DNA of 52,303 nt from Porticoccaceae bacterium (GTDB lineage Bacteria > Pseudomonadota > Gammaproteobacteria > Pseudomonadales > Porticoccaceae): the NCBI GenBank assembly GCA_018664075.1, contig JABJOY010000040.1:1-52303 (forward strand). Reading direction: 5' to 3'. Each line of letters starts with the position of its first letter. Positions within the stretch are counted from its first letter, which is position 1. Both the position numbers and the translations under genes were made by a program. Below are positions 1 through 8,477 of the stretch, one piece after another. The notes below the pieces were generated by a model that did not search any database, was not told the DNA's origin, and worked only from the letters and a program-made list of their open reading frames with translations.

Positions 1-2
1 TA

Positions 3-176
3 TTTATCGACATTATGATGCCACGTCTTGATGGCTATCAGACGTGCGCATTAATTAAAAACAACGATGAGTTCAAATCCACTCCGGTCATTATGTTATC
101 GAGTAAAGATGGCCTGTTTGATAAGGCTAAGGGGCGGATAGAGGGTTACCTTAAACAGATTCCGCTTTATTTTTGA
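3..176 (+). pseudogene. pilG: PilG-like response regulator receiver, 3' part, truncated
   Basis: The 5' end lies outside the window. The visible 57 residues match the second half of a CheY-like receiver of the type IV pilus regulator PilG: MMPRLDGYQTCALIKNN, then PVIMLSSKDGLFDKAKGRI. In the family this continues with a YLTKPF motif, which holds the conserved switch lysine, and about 20 more residues. Here the reading frame becomes GYLKQIPLYF and stops, so the lysine-proline motif and helix 5 are missing. Remnants of the expected YL..KPF segment can be guessed in shifted frames, which suggests small deletions. It is most likely a decayed pilG, although the upstream half cannot be seen. No further chemosensory or pilus gene follows. 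Confidence 0.6.
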
Positions 177-239
177 ATATTGAGCCAGACCGTTTAAAAA
201 TGTGACCCGCAAGCCGAATATTGTGGTTTTGCCCAGCGA

Positions 240-269
240 TTGACAAGTGGTAGCCTTAGACGCTAATAA
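240..269 (+). promoter_or_regulatory. sigma70-like promoter of the acyl-CoA ligase gene
   Basis: A consensus -35 TTGACA (240-245) and a -10 TAATAA (264-269) are separated by 18 nt. The inferred start is near 275, with an AGGGG ribosome site just before the ATG at 296. Confidence 0.55.
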
Positions 270-295
270 TAAACAAAAATTTAGGGGCAGAAAGT

Positions 296-1915
296 ATGAA
301 CGGCTTAATGATGGACTCCCATCTCACCATTACCTCAATCATGGAACATGCGGATCGTATTAATGGGACAAGTGAAATTGTCTCGGTTACTGGTGACAAT
401 CCTCATCACCGCTACACCTACAAGGATGCTTTCCGGAGAGTTCGCCAGATGGCAAATGCCCTGCAGCAGGTCGGTTTTAACCCGGGCGATCGCATTGCCA
501 CGCTGGCCTGGAATGATTATCGCCACTTTGAGCTGTACTACGCCATCTCCTGCTCCGGTCAGGTGTGTCACACCATTAATCCGCGGCTATTTCCCGAGCA
601 GATCAACTTTATTATCAACCACGCAGAGGATCAGTGGGTATTTACAGACCCAATGTTTGTGCCCCTGCTCGAAGCCCTGAAATCACAACTTCCCTCGGTG
701 CGCGGCTACGTGGTTATGACCAGTGCAGATCATATGCCAGAGACCAGTCTGGACAACGTGCACTGCTATGAAACCTTTATTGAACGTCAGCCAGACACTT
801 TTGATTGGCCGGATCTGGATGAAAAGACTGCCAGCTCAATGTGCTACACGTCAGGCACAACAGGTAACCCCAAAGGTGTGCTCTACAGCCATCGCAGCAC
901 AGTGCTGCATTCGATTGTTGGCTCCATGCCCGATCTGATGAATCTGTCTGGCCGGGATGTGATTATGCCCATAGTGCCGATGTTTCATGTCAATGCCTGG
1001 GGTACGGCTTACAATGGGCCGATGACTGGTGCCAAGCTGGTATTCCCCGGACCGAAAATGGCTGACGGTGAAACTTTGACTAATCTGATTAACTCAGAAA
1101 AGGTTAATTATTCTCTCGGTGTTCCCACAGTTTGGCTGGCCCTGGTTGGGTATCTCAATGAGACAGGCAGAACGATTGAGACCTTGAAATCCGTTGTTTG
1201 CGGTGGCTCCGCTTGCCCGCTGTCGCTGATGAAAGAAATGGAAAAACATGGAGTCATGGTGCACATGGGCTGGGGCATGACCGAAATGAGCCCGCTGGGA
1301 TCCTACAACCGTCCAATGAAGTGGATGGATGAGGGTAGTGAAGAAGAAAAGGATGCAGCGCGGGTTCGCGCCGGTCGTATGGTCTACGGTGTTCAGATGA
1401 AGATTGTCGATGCCGATCAGAATGAATTGCCCTGGGATGGAATTGCATCTGGCCTGTTAATGGTCAAAGGTCCCTGGGTCATCAGTGGCTATTACCGTCT
1501 CGATGAAAAGCCTGCTCTTGATGAGGATGGCTGGTTTGATACCGGAGATATGGCTGCAATTGATGAATATGGCTATGTCACCATTACCGACCGGGTAAAA
1601 GATGTGATTAAGTCTGGCGGTGAATGGATTAGCTCGATCGATGTAGAAAATGCCGCCATGGCTCACCCGGATGTTCAAGAAGCGGCAGTGATTGGTGTTG
1701 CCGACCCCAAATGGACTGAGCGGCCTCTATTAATTGTGATTCCTGTTGCAGGGACAACACCAGATAAAGATGCCATTTTGGCTTCTCTGGAGGGCAAGAT
1801 TGCCAAGTGGTGGATTCCTGGAGACTGCGTGTTTGTTGAAGAAATTCCTCACACTGCCACAGGTAAAATCAGCAAAAAAGATCTCCGCGACCAGTTTGCC
1901 GATTACAGCTACTAA
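296..1915 (+). CDS. AMP-forming acyl-CoA ligase (AlkK/DmdB-like)
   Basis: 539-residue adenylate-forming enzyme that activates a carboxylic acid with ATP and joins it to coenzyme A. The AMP-binding signature YTSGTTGNPKG lies near residues 183-193, the GWGMTEMSPLG adenylation motif is in the middle, the GEWISSIDVE hinge is in the C-terminal lobe, and the catalytic lysine is in TATGKISKKDL near residue 522. The N-terminus (MNGLMMDSHLTITSIMEHA) resembles medium-chain fatty acyl-CoA ligases of the AlkK group and the methylmercaptopropionate ligase DmdB of DMSP degradation. The sequence alone does not separate these two. The gene is a single transcription unit with its own promoter and a good terminator after it. 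Function as an acyl-CoA ligase is secure; the substrate is not. Confidence 0.88.
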   Translation: MNGLMMDSHLTITSIMEHADRINGTSEIVSVTGDNPHHRYTYKDAFRRVRQMANALQQVGFNPGDRIATLAWNDYRHFELYYAISCSGQVCHTINPRLFPEQINFIINHAEDQWVFTDPMFVPLLEALKSQLPSVRGYVVMTSADHMPETSLDNVHCYETFIERQPDTFDWPDLDEKTASSMCYTSGTTGNPKGVLYSHRSTVLHSIVGSMPDLMNLSGRDVIMPIVPMFHVNAWGTAYNGPMTGAKLVFPGPKMADGETLTNLINSEKVNYSLGVPTVWLALVGYLNETGRTIETLKSVVCGGSACPLSLMKEMEKHGVMVHMGWGMTEMSPLGSYNRPMKWMDEGSEEEKDAARVRAGRMVYGVQMKIVDADQNELPWDGIASGLLMVKGPWVISGYYRLDEKPALDEDGWFDTGDMAAIDEYGYVTITDRVKDVIKSGGEWISSIDVENAAMAHPDVQEAAVIGVADPKWTERPLLIVIPVAGTTPDKDAILASLEGKIAKWWIPGDCVFVEEIPHTATGKISKKDLRDQFADYSY

Positions 1916-1970
1916 AAAGTCAGTAAGGCGAGGCTTACCCACAGGGTTTATACCGCTGCATATTGACAGT

Positions 1971-2003
1971 AAAAAAATGGCCACATTCAGTGGCCATTTT
2001 TTT
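1971..2003 (+). terminator. Intrinsic terminator after the acyl-CoA ligase
   Basis: Perfect stem ATGGCCAC/GTGGCCAT with a 5-nt loop, preceded by a run of A and followed by a run of seven T. The flanking A and T runs make it able to work in both directions, but only the plus-strand gene ends here. Confidence 0.85.
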
Positions 2004-2082
2004 GGCCCAGATAAAAGGTAAATTATTTGCACCCAAAAGGGTTCTCGCGCATCATTGCCGCTCAATTGCTTTATGGTGTGTT

Positions 2083-2754
2083 ATGACTGATTTTCTGATT
2101 GCCCCATCCATCCTCGCCGCCAACTTTGCCCGTCTGGGTGAAGAGGTCGATAACGTACTTGAGGCTGGTGCCGATATTGTTCACTTTGATGTAATGGACA
2201 ACCATTATGTGCCCAATCTCACTATCGGCCCTATGGTGTGCAAAGCGCTTCGAGATCATGGAGTAACAGCGCCTATTGATGTACATCTGATGGTGCAACC
2301 CGTCGATGATCTAATCCGCATGTTTGCCGATGCTGGAGCCACCTATATTACTTTCCACCCAGAGGCATCAAACCATATTGACCGCTCGCTTCAATTAGTG
2401 CGAGACCTGGGCTGTAAAGCCGGGCTGGTATTAAATCCGGGAACTGGTTTGGATGTTGCCCGCTGGGTGATGGACAAGATGGATATGCTGCTGTTGATGT
2501 CAGTAAACCCGGGTTTTGGCGGGCAGAAGTTTATTCCCTCAACCCTGGACAAACTGCAGGAAGCACGAAAGCTGATTGATGCCAGTGGCTATGATATTCG
2601 CCTCGAAGTGGATGGCGGTGTTGGAGTTAATAATATCGCCGAAGTAGCTGCCGCTGGCGCAGATACCTTTGTTGCCGGGTCGGCAATCTTTAACCAGCCC
2701 GACTATGCTGATGTCATTGCCAAAATGCGTGAACAGCTCGCCTCAGCAGGTTAA
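2083..2754 (+). CDS. rpe: Ribulose-phosphate 3-epimerase
   Basis: 223-residue cytoplasmic TIM-barrel enzyme that interconverts ribulose 5-phosphate and xylulose 5-phosphate in the pentose phosphate pathway. It starts with the family sequence [19 protein letters not shown] and contains [30 protein letters not shown] and EVDGGV, which carry the metal ligands and the catalytic aspartates. The frame is open further upstream through the terminator, but homology starts at the ATG used here. The gene sits directly before the trp leader, as in Pseudomonas, but the phosphoglycolate phosphatase gene usually found between rpe and trpE is absent. The trpE promoter begins at the very end of rpe. Confidence 0.97.
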   Translation: MTDFLIAPSILAANFARLGEEVDNVLEAGADIVHFDVMDNHYVPNLTIGPMVCKALRDHGVTAPIDVHLMVQPVDDLIRMFADAGATYITFHPEASNHIDRSLQLVRDLGCKAGLVLNPGTGLDVARWVMDKMDMLLLMSVNPGFGGQKFIPSTLDKLQEARKLIDASGYDIRLEVDGGVGVNNIAEVAAAGADTFVAGSAIFNQPDYADVIAKMREQLASAG

Positions 2755-2783
2755 TTTACTGAAAACCGGAATTTGATTACAAT
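2755..2783 (+). promoter_or_regulatory. Promoter of the trp operon
   Basis: -35 TTTACT (2755-2760), a 17-nt spacer and -10 TACAAT (2778-2783), placed right after the rpe stop codon. The inferred start near 2790 gives a leader of about 140 nt that contains trpL. Confidence 0.6.
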
Positions 2784-2810
2784 AGGCGACTTGATGTCAG
2801 GATATGGGTC

Positions 2811-2873
2811 GTGAGAACCATTAGTTTTTTACAGTTTGATTATACCCAGCAGTGGTGGCGATGGCGCAGCTAG
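2811..2873 (+). CDS. trpL: trp operon leader peptide
   Basis: A 20-codon reading frame starts with GTG, has an AGGA ribosome site 8 nt upstream, and ends TQQWWRWRS-stop. Three Trp codons (15, 16 and 18) directly upstream of trpE are the hallmark of a ribosome-sensing trp leader: scarcity of charged tRNA-Trp would stall the ribosome there. The 5' half of the coding sequence also forms one arm of a long-range inverted repeat. Too short for ordinary gene finding; called on composition, ribosome site and position. Confidence 0.8.
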   Translation: MRTISFLQFDYTQQWWRWRS

Positions 2874-2914
2874 TGTCGCCTCAGCGCATTGTGCGCCTGT
2901 ATAAATCAAACTGT
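2831..2914 (+). promoter_or_regulatory. trp leader RNA with competing helices
   Basis: An 11-bp perfect inverted repeat (2831-2841 with 2904-2914) closes over the end of trpL and stops 2 nt before the trpE ribosome site at 2917-2921. Inside it, 2857-2861 can pair with 2876-2880, 2863-2868 with 2892-2897, and 2884-2888 with 2892-2896. The last two exclude each other. No T run follows any of these stems, so this is not a standard intrinsic attenuator. Control may act on translation of trpE or through Rho. The pairings are read directly from the sequence; the mechanism is inferred. Confidence 0.6.
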
Positions 2915-2928
2915 TCAAGGAAACTGTC

Positions 2929-4419
2929 ATGACCCCGGAAGAATTTGCCAAGCTGGCAAGCCAAAATTTCAATCGTATTCCAGTCACGCGAGAAGTGCTG
3001 GCTGATCTCGAAACTCCCCTTAGTGTCTACTTAAAACTCGCCTACGGCGCCAACTCGTACATGTTTGAATCTGTGCAGGGGGGCGAGAAATGGGGCCGCT
3101 ACTCATTGATTGGGCTACAGACATCGACTCTGCTTAAGGTCTATGGCAACCGTCTTGAAATTGTCCGTGATGGCAAGCCAATGGTGAATCGCACCACCAG
3201 TGATCCACTGGCTGAGGTAGAGCGGTTTCGTCAGCTTTTTAGTATGCCTGTTCTGCCGGATCTGCCCAGATTTACCGGTGGCTTGGTGGGTTATTTTGGC
3301 TATGACACGGTACGGTTTGTAGAGCCACGACTGGCGAAAACCGCACCTGAGGATGATTTGGGTGCGCCGGATATTCTGCTGTTGGCCTCTGATGAAGTAG
3401 CTATTTTCGACAATCTGTCAGGCACTATTATGCTGGTTGTCCATGTGGATGCTGCACAGCCAGGTGCCCTGAATATGGCCGAGGCGCGGCTGGATGAGTT
3501 GGAGGGCAAGCTGGCACAGCCGGCTCCAGAGTTGCCGCCGATGAATATGCCGGGTGAAGGTATTGCAGAGGATACCTTTGTCTCCAGCTTTGGCCGGCAA
3601 GACTATATGGCTGCTGTGGACAGAGTTAAAGACTATGTATTGGCTGGCGACGTGATGCAGGTAGTACCATCTCAGCGCCTGTCAGCGCCCTTTGATGCAG
3701 CACCGATCAACCTGTACCGCGCCTTACGTCGACTCAACCCTTCTCCATACATGTACTTTCTGGATTTGGACGGTATCCATATTGTCGGTTCATCCCCGGA
3801 GGTCTTGGCTCGTTTAGAAGATGGTCAGGTTACGGTTCGACCTATAGCAGGCACTAGACGCCGCGGTCAGAACGAAGAAGAGGATCAGGCTCTGGAGCTT
3901 GAGATGCTCGCTGATCCTAAAGAGATAGCAGAACATTTGATGCTGATAGACCTAGGCCGCAATGATGTTGGCCGCATCAGCCAGACCGGCACTGTCGAAG
4001 TTACCGAGCAAATGGTCGTTGAGCGATATTCCCATGTTATGCACATCACGTCTAATGTGGTCGGTGAGGTGACTGCAGATATGGGGCCGCTGGAAGTACT
4101 CAAGGCCACGTTACCTGCAGGCACATTGAGCGGCGCGCCAAAGATACGCGCCATGGAAATTATTGATGAGCTCGAGCCAGTAAAACGCGGTATCTATGGC
4201 GGAGCAGTGGGCTACATCGGCTGGAATGGCAATATGGATACTGCTATCGCCATTCGCACTGCGGTAATTAAAGATGGCATGTTACATGTGCAAGCTGGTG
4301 CTGGCGTAGTGGCTGATTCTGTTCCCGAGCTGGAATGGGAAGAGACAATGAACAAGGCGCGGGCATTGATGCGCGCGGCGGCAATGGTGTGTAAGGCACC
4401 TAGTGGAGAGTCCAAATGA
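2929..4419 (+). CDS. trpE: Anthranilate synthase component I
   Basis: 496-residue large subunit of anthranilate synthase, which converts chorismate to anthranilate in the first committed step of tryptophan synthesis, using ammonia delivered by TrpG. The N-terminal part has [17 protein letters not shown], typical of the region that binds feedback tryptophan. The C-terminal chorismate-binding domain shows [29 protein letters not shown] and [12 protein letters not shown]. The ATG follows an AAGGA site by 7 nt. The stop codon overlaps the trpG start in an ATGA, which implies translational coupling. Expression is likely governed by the preceding leader. Confidence 0.98.
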   Translation: MTPEEFAKLASQNFNRIPVTREVLADLETPLSVYLKLAYGANSYMFESVQGGEKWGRYSLIGLQTSTLLKVYGNRLEIVRDGKPMVNRTTSDPLAEVERFRQLFSMPVLPDLPRFTGGLVGYFGYDTVRFVEPRLAKTAPEDDLGAPDILLLASDEVAIFDNLSGTIMLVVHVDAAQPGALNMAEARLDELEGKLAQPAPELPPMNMPGEGIAEDTFVSSFGRQDYMAAVDRVKDYVLAGDVMQVVPSQRLSAPFDAAPINLYRALRRLNPSPYMYFLDLDGIHIVGSSPEVLARLEDGQVTVRPIAGTRRRGQNEEEDQALELEMLADPKEIAEHLMLIDLGRNDVGRISQTGTVEVTEQMVVERYSHVMHITSNVVGEVTADMGPLEVLKATLPAGTLSGAPKIRAMEIIDELEPVKRGIYGGAVGYIGWNGNMDTAIAIRTAVIKDGMLHVQAGAGVVADSVPELEWEETMNKARALMRAAAMVCKAPSGESK

Positions 4420-4994
4420 TATTAATGATCGATAACTATGACTCTTTTACTTATAACGTAGTGCAGTATCTGGCTGAGTTAAATGCCGATGTTCAGGTTT
4501 ATAGAAATGATGAAATTACCATCTCTGAGATTGAGCAGTTAGCGCCCGAAAAAATTGTTATCTCTCCTGGTCCCTGCACACCCAATGAAGCAGGCATTAG
4601 TGTCGAGTGCATCAACACCTTCGCAGGCAGAATCCCAATTTTGGGTATCTGTTTGGGACATCAGAGTATTGGCCAGGCGTTTGGCGGCAGGATTATTCGT
4701 GCGCAGCAGGTGATGCATGGCAAAACCTCAATGATGTACCACGATAACACCGGTGTGTTTAAAGGCTTGAGCAACCCCTTTGAAGCGACCAGATATCATT
4801 CTTTGGTTATAGAGCAATCCTCCATGCCCGATTGTCTGGTGGTCAATGCCTGGACTCAGAATGACGATGGTTCAATCGATGAGATTATGGGCGTTCGCCA
4901 CAGGGACCTTGCGATCGAAGGCGTGCAGTTTCACCCAGAGTCGATTCTTACCCAGCATGGCCACGACCTACTGCAAAATTTTCTGGAGTCTTAA
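4416..4994 (+). CDS. trpG: Anthranilate synthase component II (glutamine amidotransferase)
   Basis: 192-residue class I glutamine amidotransferase that supplies ammonia from glutamine to TrpE. It shows [11 protein letters not shown] at the start, the nucleophile in [15 protein letters not shown] near residue 79, and the HPESI motif close to the C-terminus that supplies the other two members of the catalytic triad. It overlaps trpE by 4 nt and is followed after 3 nt by trpD, so the three are surely one operon. In many bacteria the same subunit also serves aminodeoxychorismate synthase; no pabB is in view. Confidence 0.97.
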   Translation: MILMIDNYDSFTYNVVQYLAELNADVQVYRNDEITISEIEQLAPEKIVISPGPCTPNEAGISVECINTFAGRIPILGICLGHQSIGQAFGGRIIRAQQVMHGKTSMMYHDNTGVFKGLSNPFEATRYHSLVIEQSSMPDCLVVNAWTQNDDGSIDEIMGVRHRDLAIEGVQFHPESILTQHGHDLLQNFLES

Positions 4995-4997
4995 TCC

Positions 4998-6035
4998 ATG
5001 GATATCAAAACAGCGTTAGACAATGTGGTAAATGGCCAGGATCTTAGTTCTGCCGAGATGCGCGATGTAATGCGCCAGATCATGACAGGCAATGCCGGCG
5101 ATGCACAGATCGGTGCCTTTTTGGTGGCCCTGCGCATCAAAGGGGAAACCATTAATGAGATTGCCGGCGCCGTTGAAGTGATGCGTGAGCTAGCGACCGG
5201 GGTTCAGGTAGCAGGGGAACATCTAGTTGATATTGTTGGCACAGGGGGTGATGAATCCAACCTGTTTAATGTGTCTACCGCATCAACCTTTGTGGTGGCC
5301 GCCGCCGGTGGTCGCGTTGCCAAGCATGGCAATCGCTCGGTCAGCAGCAATAGCGGTGCCGCAGATTTGCTCGAAGCCGCAGGCGTCAACCTCAATCTCA
5401 GTCCCGTTCAGGTAGGGCTCTGTGTTGAGGAACTGGGCGTTGGTTTTATGTTTGCACCAGCTCATCACAGTGCTATGAAACACGCTATTGGCCCGCGCAA
5501 AGAGCTGGGTCTACGGACCATCTTTAATATTCTTGGGCCCATGACTAACCCGGCTGGTGTGACTCGTCAGTTAATCGGCGTTTACAAAAAAGAACTATGC
5601 AAGCCCATGGCCGAGGTTCTGGGTCGTCTGGGGGCTGAGCATATTATGATTGTGCACTCTGCCGATGGGCTCGATGAGATTAGTATTGCAGAGCGAACCT
5701 TTGTTGCAGAATACCGCGATGGCGCTGTCAGGGAATATACTATCAGTCCGGAAGACTATTTATCCCAGCGGCAGAGCCTTGAAGGTTTGGCGGTGGACAA
5801 TGCCGATCAGTCACTTGCGCTGATTATTGATGCACTGGGCAAAAGACAGTCTGCCAATGCCGGCAAAGCCGCAGATCTGATTGCGATTAATGCAGGCGCT
5901 GCGCTGTATGTGGCGGGTTGTGCTGCGGACTTGGGTCAGGGGGTTGCCATGGCGCAGGATGCTATTGGCTCTGGTTTGGCGAAAGCGAAAATAAATGACC
6001 TGGCGACTTTTACCCAGGTTCAGCAAGACGGATAA
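4998..6035 (+). CDS. trpD: Anthranilate phosphoribosyltransferase
   Basis: 345-residue enzyme that joins anthranilate to phosphoribosyl pyrophosphate. Signature segments are [15 protein letters not shown] (PRPP binding), [19 protein letters not shown], and [17 protein letters not shown]. Length is normal for the family. It stands third in the trpEGDC run and is not fused to trpG as in enteric bacteria. Confidence 0.97.
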   Translation: MDIKTALDNVVNGQDLSSAEMRDVMRQIMTGNAGDAQIGAFLVALRIKGETINEIAGAVEVMRELATGVQVAGEHLVDIVGTGGDESNLFNVSTASTFVVAAAGGRVAKHGNRSVSSNSGAADLLEAAGVNLNLSPVQVGLCVEELGVGFMFAPAHHSAMKHAIGPRKELGLRTIFNILGPMTNPAGVTRQLIGVYKKELCKPMAEVLGRLGAEHIMIVHSADGLDEISIAERTFVAEYRDGAVREYTISPEDYLSQRQSLEGLAVDNADQSLALIIDALGKRQSANAGKAADLIAINAGAALYVAGCAADLGQGVAMAQDAIGSGLAKAKINDLATFTQVQQDG

Positions 6036-6053
6036 AATTTAAGAGATTCTTCC

Positions 6054-6854
6054 ATGGCCTCAGATACGCCCACCATATTAAAGAAAATTCTTGCTCGTAA
6101 GCATGAAGAGATTGCTGAGCGCAGCGCCATCGTGTCAGCCGAAGAGCTGCTGATGCGAGCCGGTTCAGCATCGGCGCCCCGGGGTTTTGCTGTGGCCATG
6201 GCAGCCAGGATCGCTGCTGGTGAATCTGCGGTGATTGCTGAAATTAAAAAGGCCTCACCAAGCAAAGGTGTTATTCGCGAAGATTTTGATCCAGCGGCCA
6301 TTGCTGCAAGTTATGCTGCCGGGGGTGCTGCCTGTTTGTCTGTGCTGACGGATGTGGACTTTTTTCAGGGCGCAGATGAATATTTACAGGCGGCCCGGGC
6401 GGCCTGTGATCTGCCGGTAATTCGCAAAGATTTTATTATTGATAAATATCAGATCTACGAAGCCCGTGCCATGGATGCAGACTGCATCCTGTTAATTGTG
6501 TCAGCGCTATCTGAAGGTCAGCTGCACCAGTTGCATGATGAGGCTCAATTTCTGGGTATGGATGTGCTTATAGAAGTGCATGACAGGGCTGAGTTGGAGA
6601 TTGCGCTGAAACTGGACAACCCCATGGTGGGAATCAATAACCGCAATCTGCACAGCTTCGACGTATCCCTGGAAAACACCTACCAATTACTGGAGCAGAT
6701 TCCAGCCGGAAAAATTGTGATTACGGAGAGTGGCATTCACCATAGAGACGATGTGGCCGCCATGCGCGACCGCAACGTCAATGCATTTTTAGTGGGCGAA
6801 GCCTTTATGCGCAGCGACGAGCCGGGCGAGCGACTGCGAGAGATGTTTAGCTAA
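6054..6854 (+). CDS. trpC: Indole-3-glycerol phosphate synthase
   Basis: 266-residue single-domain TIM barrel that closes the indole ring of tryptophan. It has [19 protein letters not shown] (catalytic lysine), [33 protein letters not shown] and ITESGI. It lacks the TrpF fusion of E. coli; trpF, trpA and trpB are not in the window. It ends the trp run and meets vfr head-on with only 12 nt between the stop codons, and no terminator can be seen. Confidence 0.97.
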   Translation: MASDTPTILKKILARKHEEIAERSAIVSAEELLMRAGSASAPRGFAVAMAARIAAGESAVIAEIKKASPSKGVIREDFDPAAIAASYAAGGAACLSVLTDVDFFQGADEYLQAARAACDLPVIRKDFIIDKYQIYEARAMDADCILLIVSALSEGQLHQLHDEAQFLGMDVLIEVHDRAELEIALKLDNPMVGINNRNLHSFDVSLENTYQLLEQIPAGKIVITESGIHHRDDVAAMRDRNVNAFLVGEAFMRSDEPGERLREMFS

Positions 6855-6866
6855 ACAGCCCGAACC

Positions 6867-7502
6867 TCACCTGGTACCAAACACCACCATGGTTTTGCCA
6901 GCTACAGAAACCAGCTCCCGCTCTTCCAGATCTTTGAGCACCCGGCCCACCATTTCCCTAGAGCAGCCGACAATACGGCCGATTTCCTGGCGGGTAATTT
7001 TAATTTGCATCCCATCCGGGTGGGTCATGGCATCTGGTTCCCGGCACAGGTCGAGCAAGGTACGAGCTACGCGACCAGTTACATCAAGAAATGCCAGATC
7101 ACTGACCTTGCGGGTGGTATCTCTCAGGCGCTGGGCAATCTGCTTGCTGATGGCAAACAGGAATTCCGGATGCTTGTGGCTCAGCTCAACAAATTTGCCA
7201 TAGCTGATTTCGCCCACTTCACATTCGGTTTTAGTGCGAATCCAGGCGCTGCGGTGCTCCTGATCAAAAAGACCCATTTCACCGACAAAGTCTCCGGGAT
7301 TAAGGTAGGCGAGAATCATTTCCTTGCCGTCACTATCATCTTCAATAACGACGGTCACTGATCCTTTGATTATGTAGTAAAGGGTGTCACCCTGATCTCC
7401 CGCGTAAATAATGGTACTTTTAGCTGGGTAACGACGGCGGTGGCAATGGGACAAGAACTCTTCAACATTGTCTATATGTGGGGTAAGAGGTGCAGGCGCC
7501 AA
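6867..7502 (-). CDS. vfr: cAMP receptor protein family regulator (Crp/Vfr)
   Basis: 211-residue cyclic-AMP dependent transcription factor. The N-terminal nucleotide-binding barrel has [12 protein letters not shown] and [14 protein letters not shown], which keeps the glutamate, arginine and serine that hold cAMP. The C-terminal helix-turn-helix is [20 protein letters not shown]. Length fits E. coli Crp (210) and Pseudomonas Vfr (214). The start is a TTG with a strong AAGGAG site 7 nt upstream; no ATG would keep the first helix. The position between trpC and an OsmC gene is the same as in Pseudomonas, which favours the name vfr. Targets cannot be told from this window. Confidence 0.93.
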   Translation of the reverse strand: MAPAPLTPHIDNVEEFLSHCHRRRYPAKSTIIYAGDQGDTLYYIIKGSVTVVIEDDSDGKEMILAYLNPGDFVGEMGLFDQEHRSAWIRTKTECEVGEISYGKFVELSHKHPEFLFAISKQIAQRLRDTTRKVSDLAFLDVTGRVARTLLDLCREPDAMTHPDGMQIKITRQEIGRIVGCSREMVGRVLKDLEERELVSVAGKTMVVFGTR

Positions 7503-7588
7503 TGTGTATCTCCTTCTATGGTTTTCCTAAGCCGCGAGTGTTTACCACTACATATAACAGTTATTTGCGACCCCTGTGACTAATAGTA

Positions 7589-7603
7589 GTAAAAATATTT
7601 TAC
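7589..7603. promoter_or_regulatory. AT-rich palindrome in the vfr-osmC intergenic region
   Basis: GTAAAA-ATA-TTTTAC, a perfect inverted repeat between the divergent vfr and osmC genes. It could be an operator for either gene. It does not match the TGTGA-N6-TCACA cAMP-receptor site. Confidence 0.3.
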
Positions 7604-7680
7604 CTGCGCAGGAAATTTCTGTGGCGGGATATGCTAATCTTTGCGCCCTCCAAAATCAGCCATATAGGTATAGGTGAGTC

Positions 7681-8100
7681 ATGCAGGCAACAGTGAAATG
7701 GGTAGATGGTGTGATGTTTTTAGGTGAATCCGGCAGTGGTCATTCAGTAGTTATGGATGGAGCGCCAGACCAGGGCGGCAGAAATATGGGGGTGCGCCCA
7801 ATGGAAATGATTTTAGTAGGGCTTGGCGGCTGCGCCTCTTTCGATGTGATGAGCATGCTGCACAAGGGCCGCCAACAGGTCACTGATTGCAGGGCCGAAA
7901 TCGAAGCAGAGCGAGTCGACGCGGTGCCAGCAGTGTTTAGCAAGATACATCTTAATTTTGTTGTAACCGGTGTTAATCTCAAGGAAGCGCAGGTTAAGCG
8001 CGCGGTCGAGTTGTCAGCAGAGAAATACTGTTCCGCCTCTATTATGTTGGAAGATGCTGGTGTTGAGATCAGCCATAGCTATGTGATTGAAGCCGCCTAG
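7681..8100 (+). CDS. OsmC family protein
   Basis: 139-residue OsmC/Ohr fold protein. The family is made up of small thiol-dependent peroxidases and related proteins. One conserved cysteine is seen in GLGGCASFDVMSML and the other in SAEKYCSASIML, as in the YhfA branch of the family. The divergent pairing with vfr is shared with Pseudomonas (PA0653 position). The next gene there, speD, is absent here and is replaced by the LysR/small-RNA region. The precise substrate is unknown. Confidence 0.88.
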   Translation: MQATVKWVDGVMFLGESGSGHSVVMDGAPDQGGRNMGVRPMEMILVGLGGCASFDVMSMLHKGRQQVTDCRAEIEAERVDAVPAVFSKIHLNFVVTGVNLKEAQVKRAVELSAEKYCSASIMLEDAGVEISHSYVIEAA

Positions 8101-8126
8101 TCTGGGGCTGGGGACTAAATTTCAGG

Positions 8127-8181
8127 CAAAAAAAAGGAGCCTTGGCGGGCTCCTAAAAAATTCTTTGAATGAATTACAAAG
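8127..8181 (-). terminator. Double terminator of the predicted small RNA
   Basis: Read on the minus strand, CTTTG/CAAAG with a 9-nt loop is followed by AATTTTTT. Then AGGAGCC/GGCTCCT with loop CGCCAA is followed by eight T. Orientation excludes it as the terminator of plus-strand osmC. Confidence 0.75.
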
Positions 8182-8251
8182 AGGGGTTAGGGGTAAAACA
8201 TGTGAGAACCTGCCCTTGGCAAATCCTCTAAAACTCGTAATGCTGTTTACG
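8128..8251 (-). ncRNA. Predicted small RNA of about 120 nt, paralogue of the peptide-gene transcript
   Basis: Bounded by a well-formed promoter (TTGATT, 17 nt, TACTAT) and a double terminator. No ribosome site or convincing reading frame lies inside. Near the 3' end it has ACCCCTAACCCCTCTT, a C-rich single-stranded segment complementary to Shine-Dalgarno-like sequences, followed by a weak hairpin with a U run and then a strong GC hairpin with an 8-U tail. The same order of elements ends the neighbouring transcript. Existence is inferred from sequence architecture only. Confidence 0.5.
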
Positions 8252-8257
8252 GAGAGC

Positions 8258-8286
8258 ATAGTAAGAATCCGTCACCTATTAATCAA
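8258..8286 (-). promoter_or_regulatory. sigma70 promoter of the predicted small RNA
   Basis: Minus-strand -35 TTGATT (8281-8286), 17-nt spacer, -10 TACTAT (8258-8263). The -35 box starts at the same distance from the palindrome as in the second copy. Confidence 0.55.
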
Positions 8287-8323
8287 ATGCATTATTTGCA
8301 TCATAGTTATGCGTTTTGGTAAT
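8287..8323. repeat. Operator-like repeat, copy 1
   Basis: Palindrome ATGCA-TTATT-TGCAT (8287-8301) followed after 7 nt by ATGCGTTTTGGTAAT. Copy 2 at 8665-8701 is identical at 32 of 37 positions. The palindrome contains T-N11-A, the usual core of LysR binding sites. Confidence 0.7.
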
Positions 8324-8353
8324 ACCTTAAGTTAATCCTGAAAAATCAACGGC

Positions 8354-8406
8354 AAAAAAAACGGGACCTTGGCAGGTCCCGGTAAAAAAATCCTATAGCA
8401 AGGATT
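8354..8406 (-). terminator. Double terminator of the 36-residue peptide gene
   Basis: Minus strand: AATCC/GGATT with an 8-nt loop, then a T run; next CGGGACC/GGTCCCG with loop TGCCAA and eight T. The motif ACCCCTCTT (8407-8415) precedes it, exactly as in the small-RNA copy. Confidence 0.8.
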
Positions 8407-8477
8407 AAGAGGGGTAATACTTTAAAACTACGAATTTGGTACATCTGTAAATAAAAACTCAGTGAATCTGTCGAGTT

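Larger units (their letters stand above)
8101..8477. other. Gene-free stretch holding the first copy of a duplicated regulatory module
   Basis: No plausible protein gene. From right to left on the minus strand it holds the terminators of the small-peptide transcript (8354-8406), a spacer, then an operator (8287-8323), a promoter (8258-8286), a predicted non-coding RNA (about 8128-8251) and its terminators. The operator, promoter and terminators correspond in order and spacing to those of the adjacent peptide gene. Confidence 0.6.

Noticed and set aside
1963-2082. N-terminal extension of rpe
   Set aside because: It would translate the terminator hairpin; homology begins at the ATG at 2083.
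2884-2915. Canonical intrinsic attenuator in the trp leader
   Set aside because: A GC hairpin is present, but no T run follows it.
8129-8160. Terminator of osmC on the plus strand
   Set aside because: On the plus strand the stem is followed by A, not T; it works only for minus-strand transcription.
8127-8262. Minus-strand frame starting MLSVNSITSF inside the predicted small RNA
   Set aside because: The ATG overlaps the -10/start region, there is no ribosome site, and the frame runs through both terminators without a stop.
8087-8335. 82-codon plus-strand frame overlapping the end of osmC
   Set aside because: No ribosome site; it crosses the minus-strand terminators and the operator repeat and has low-complexity composition.
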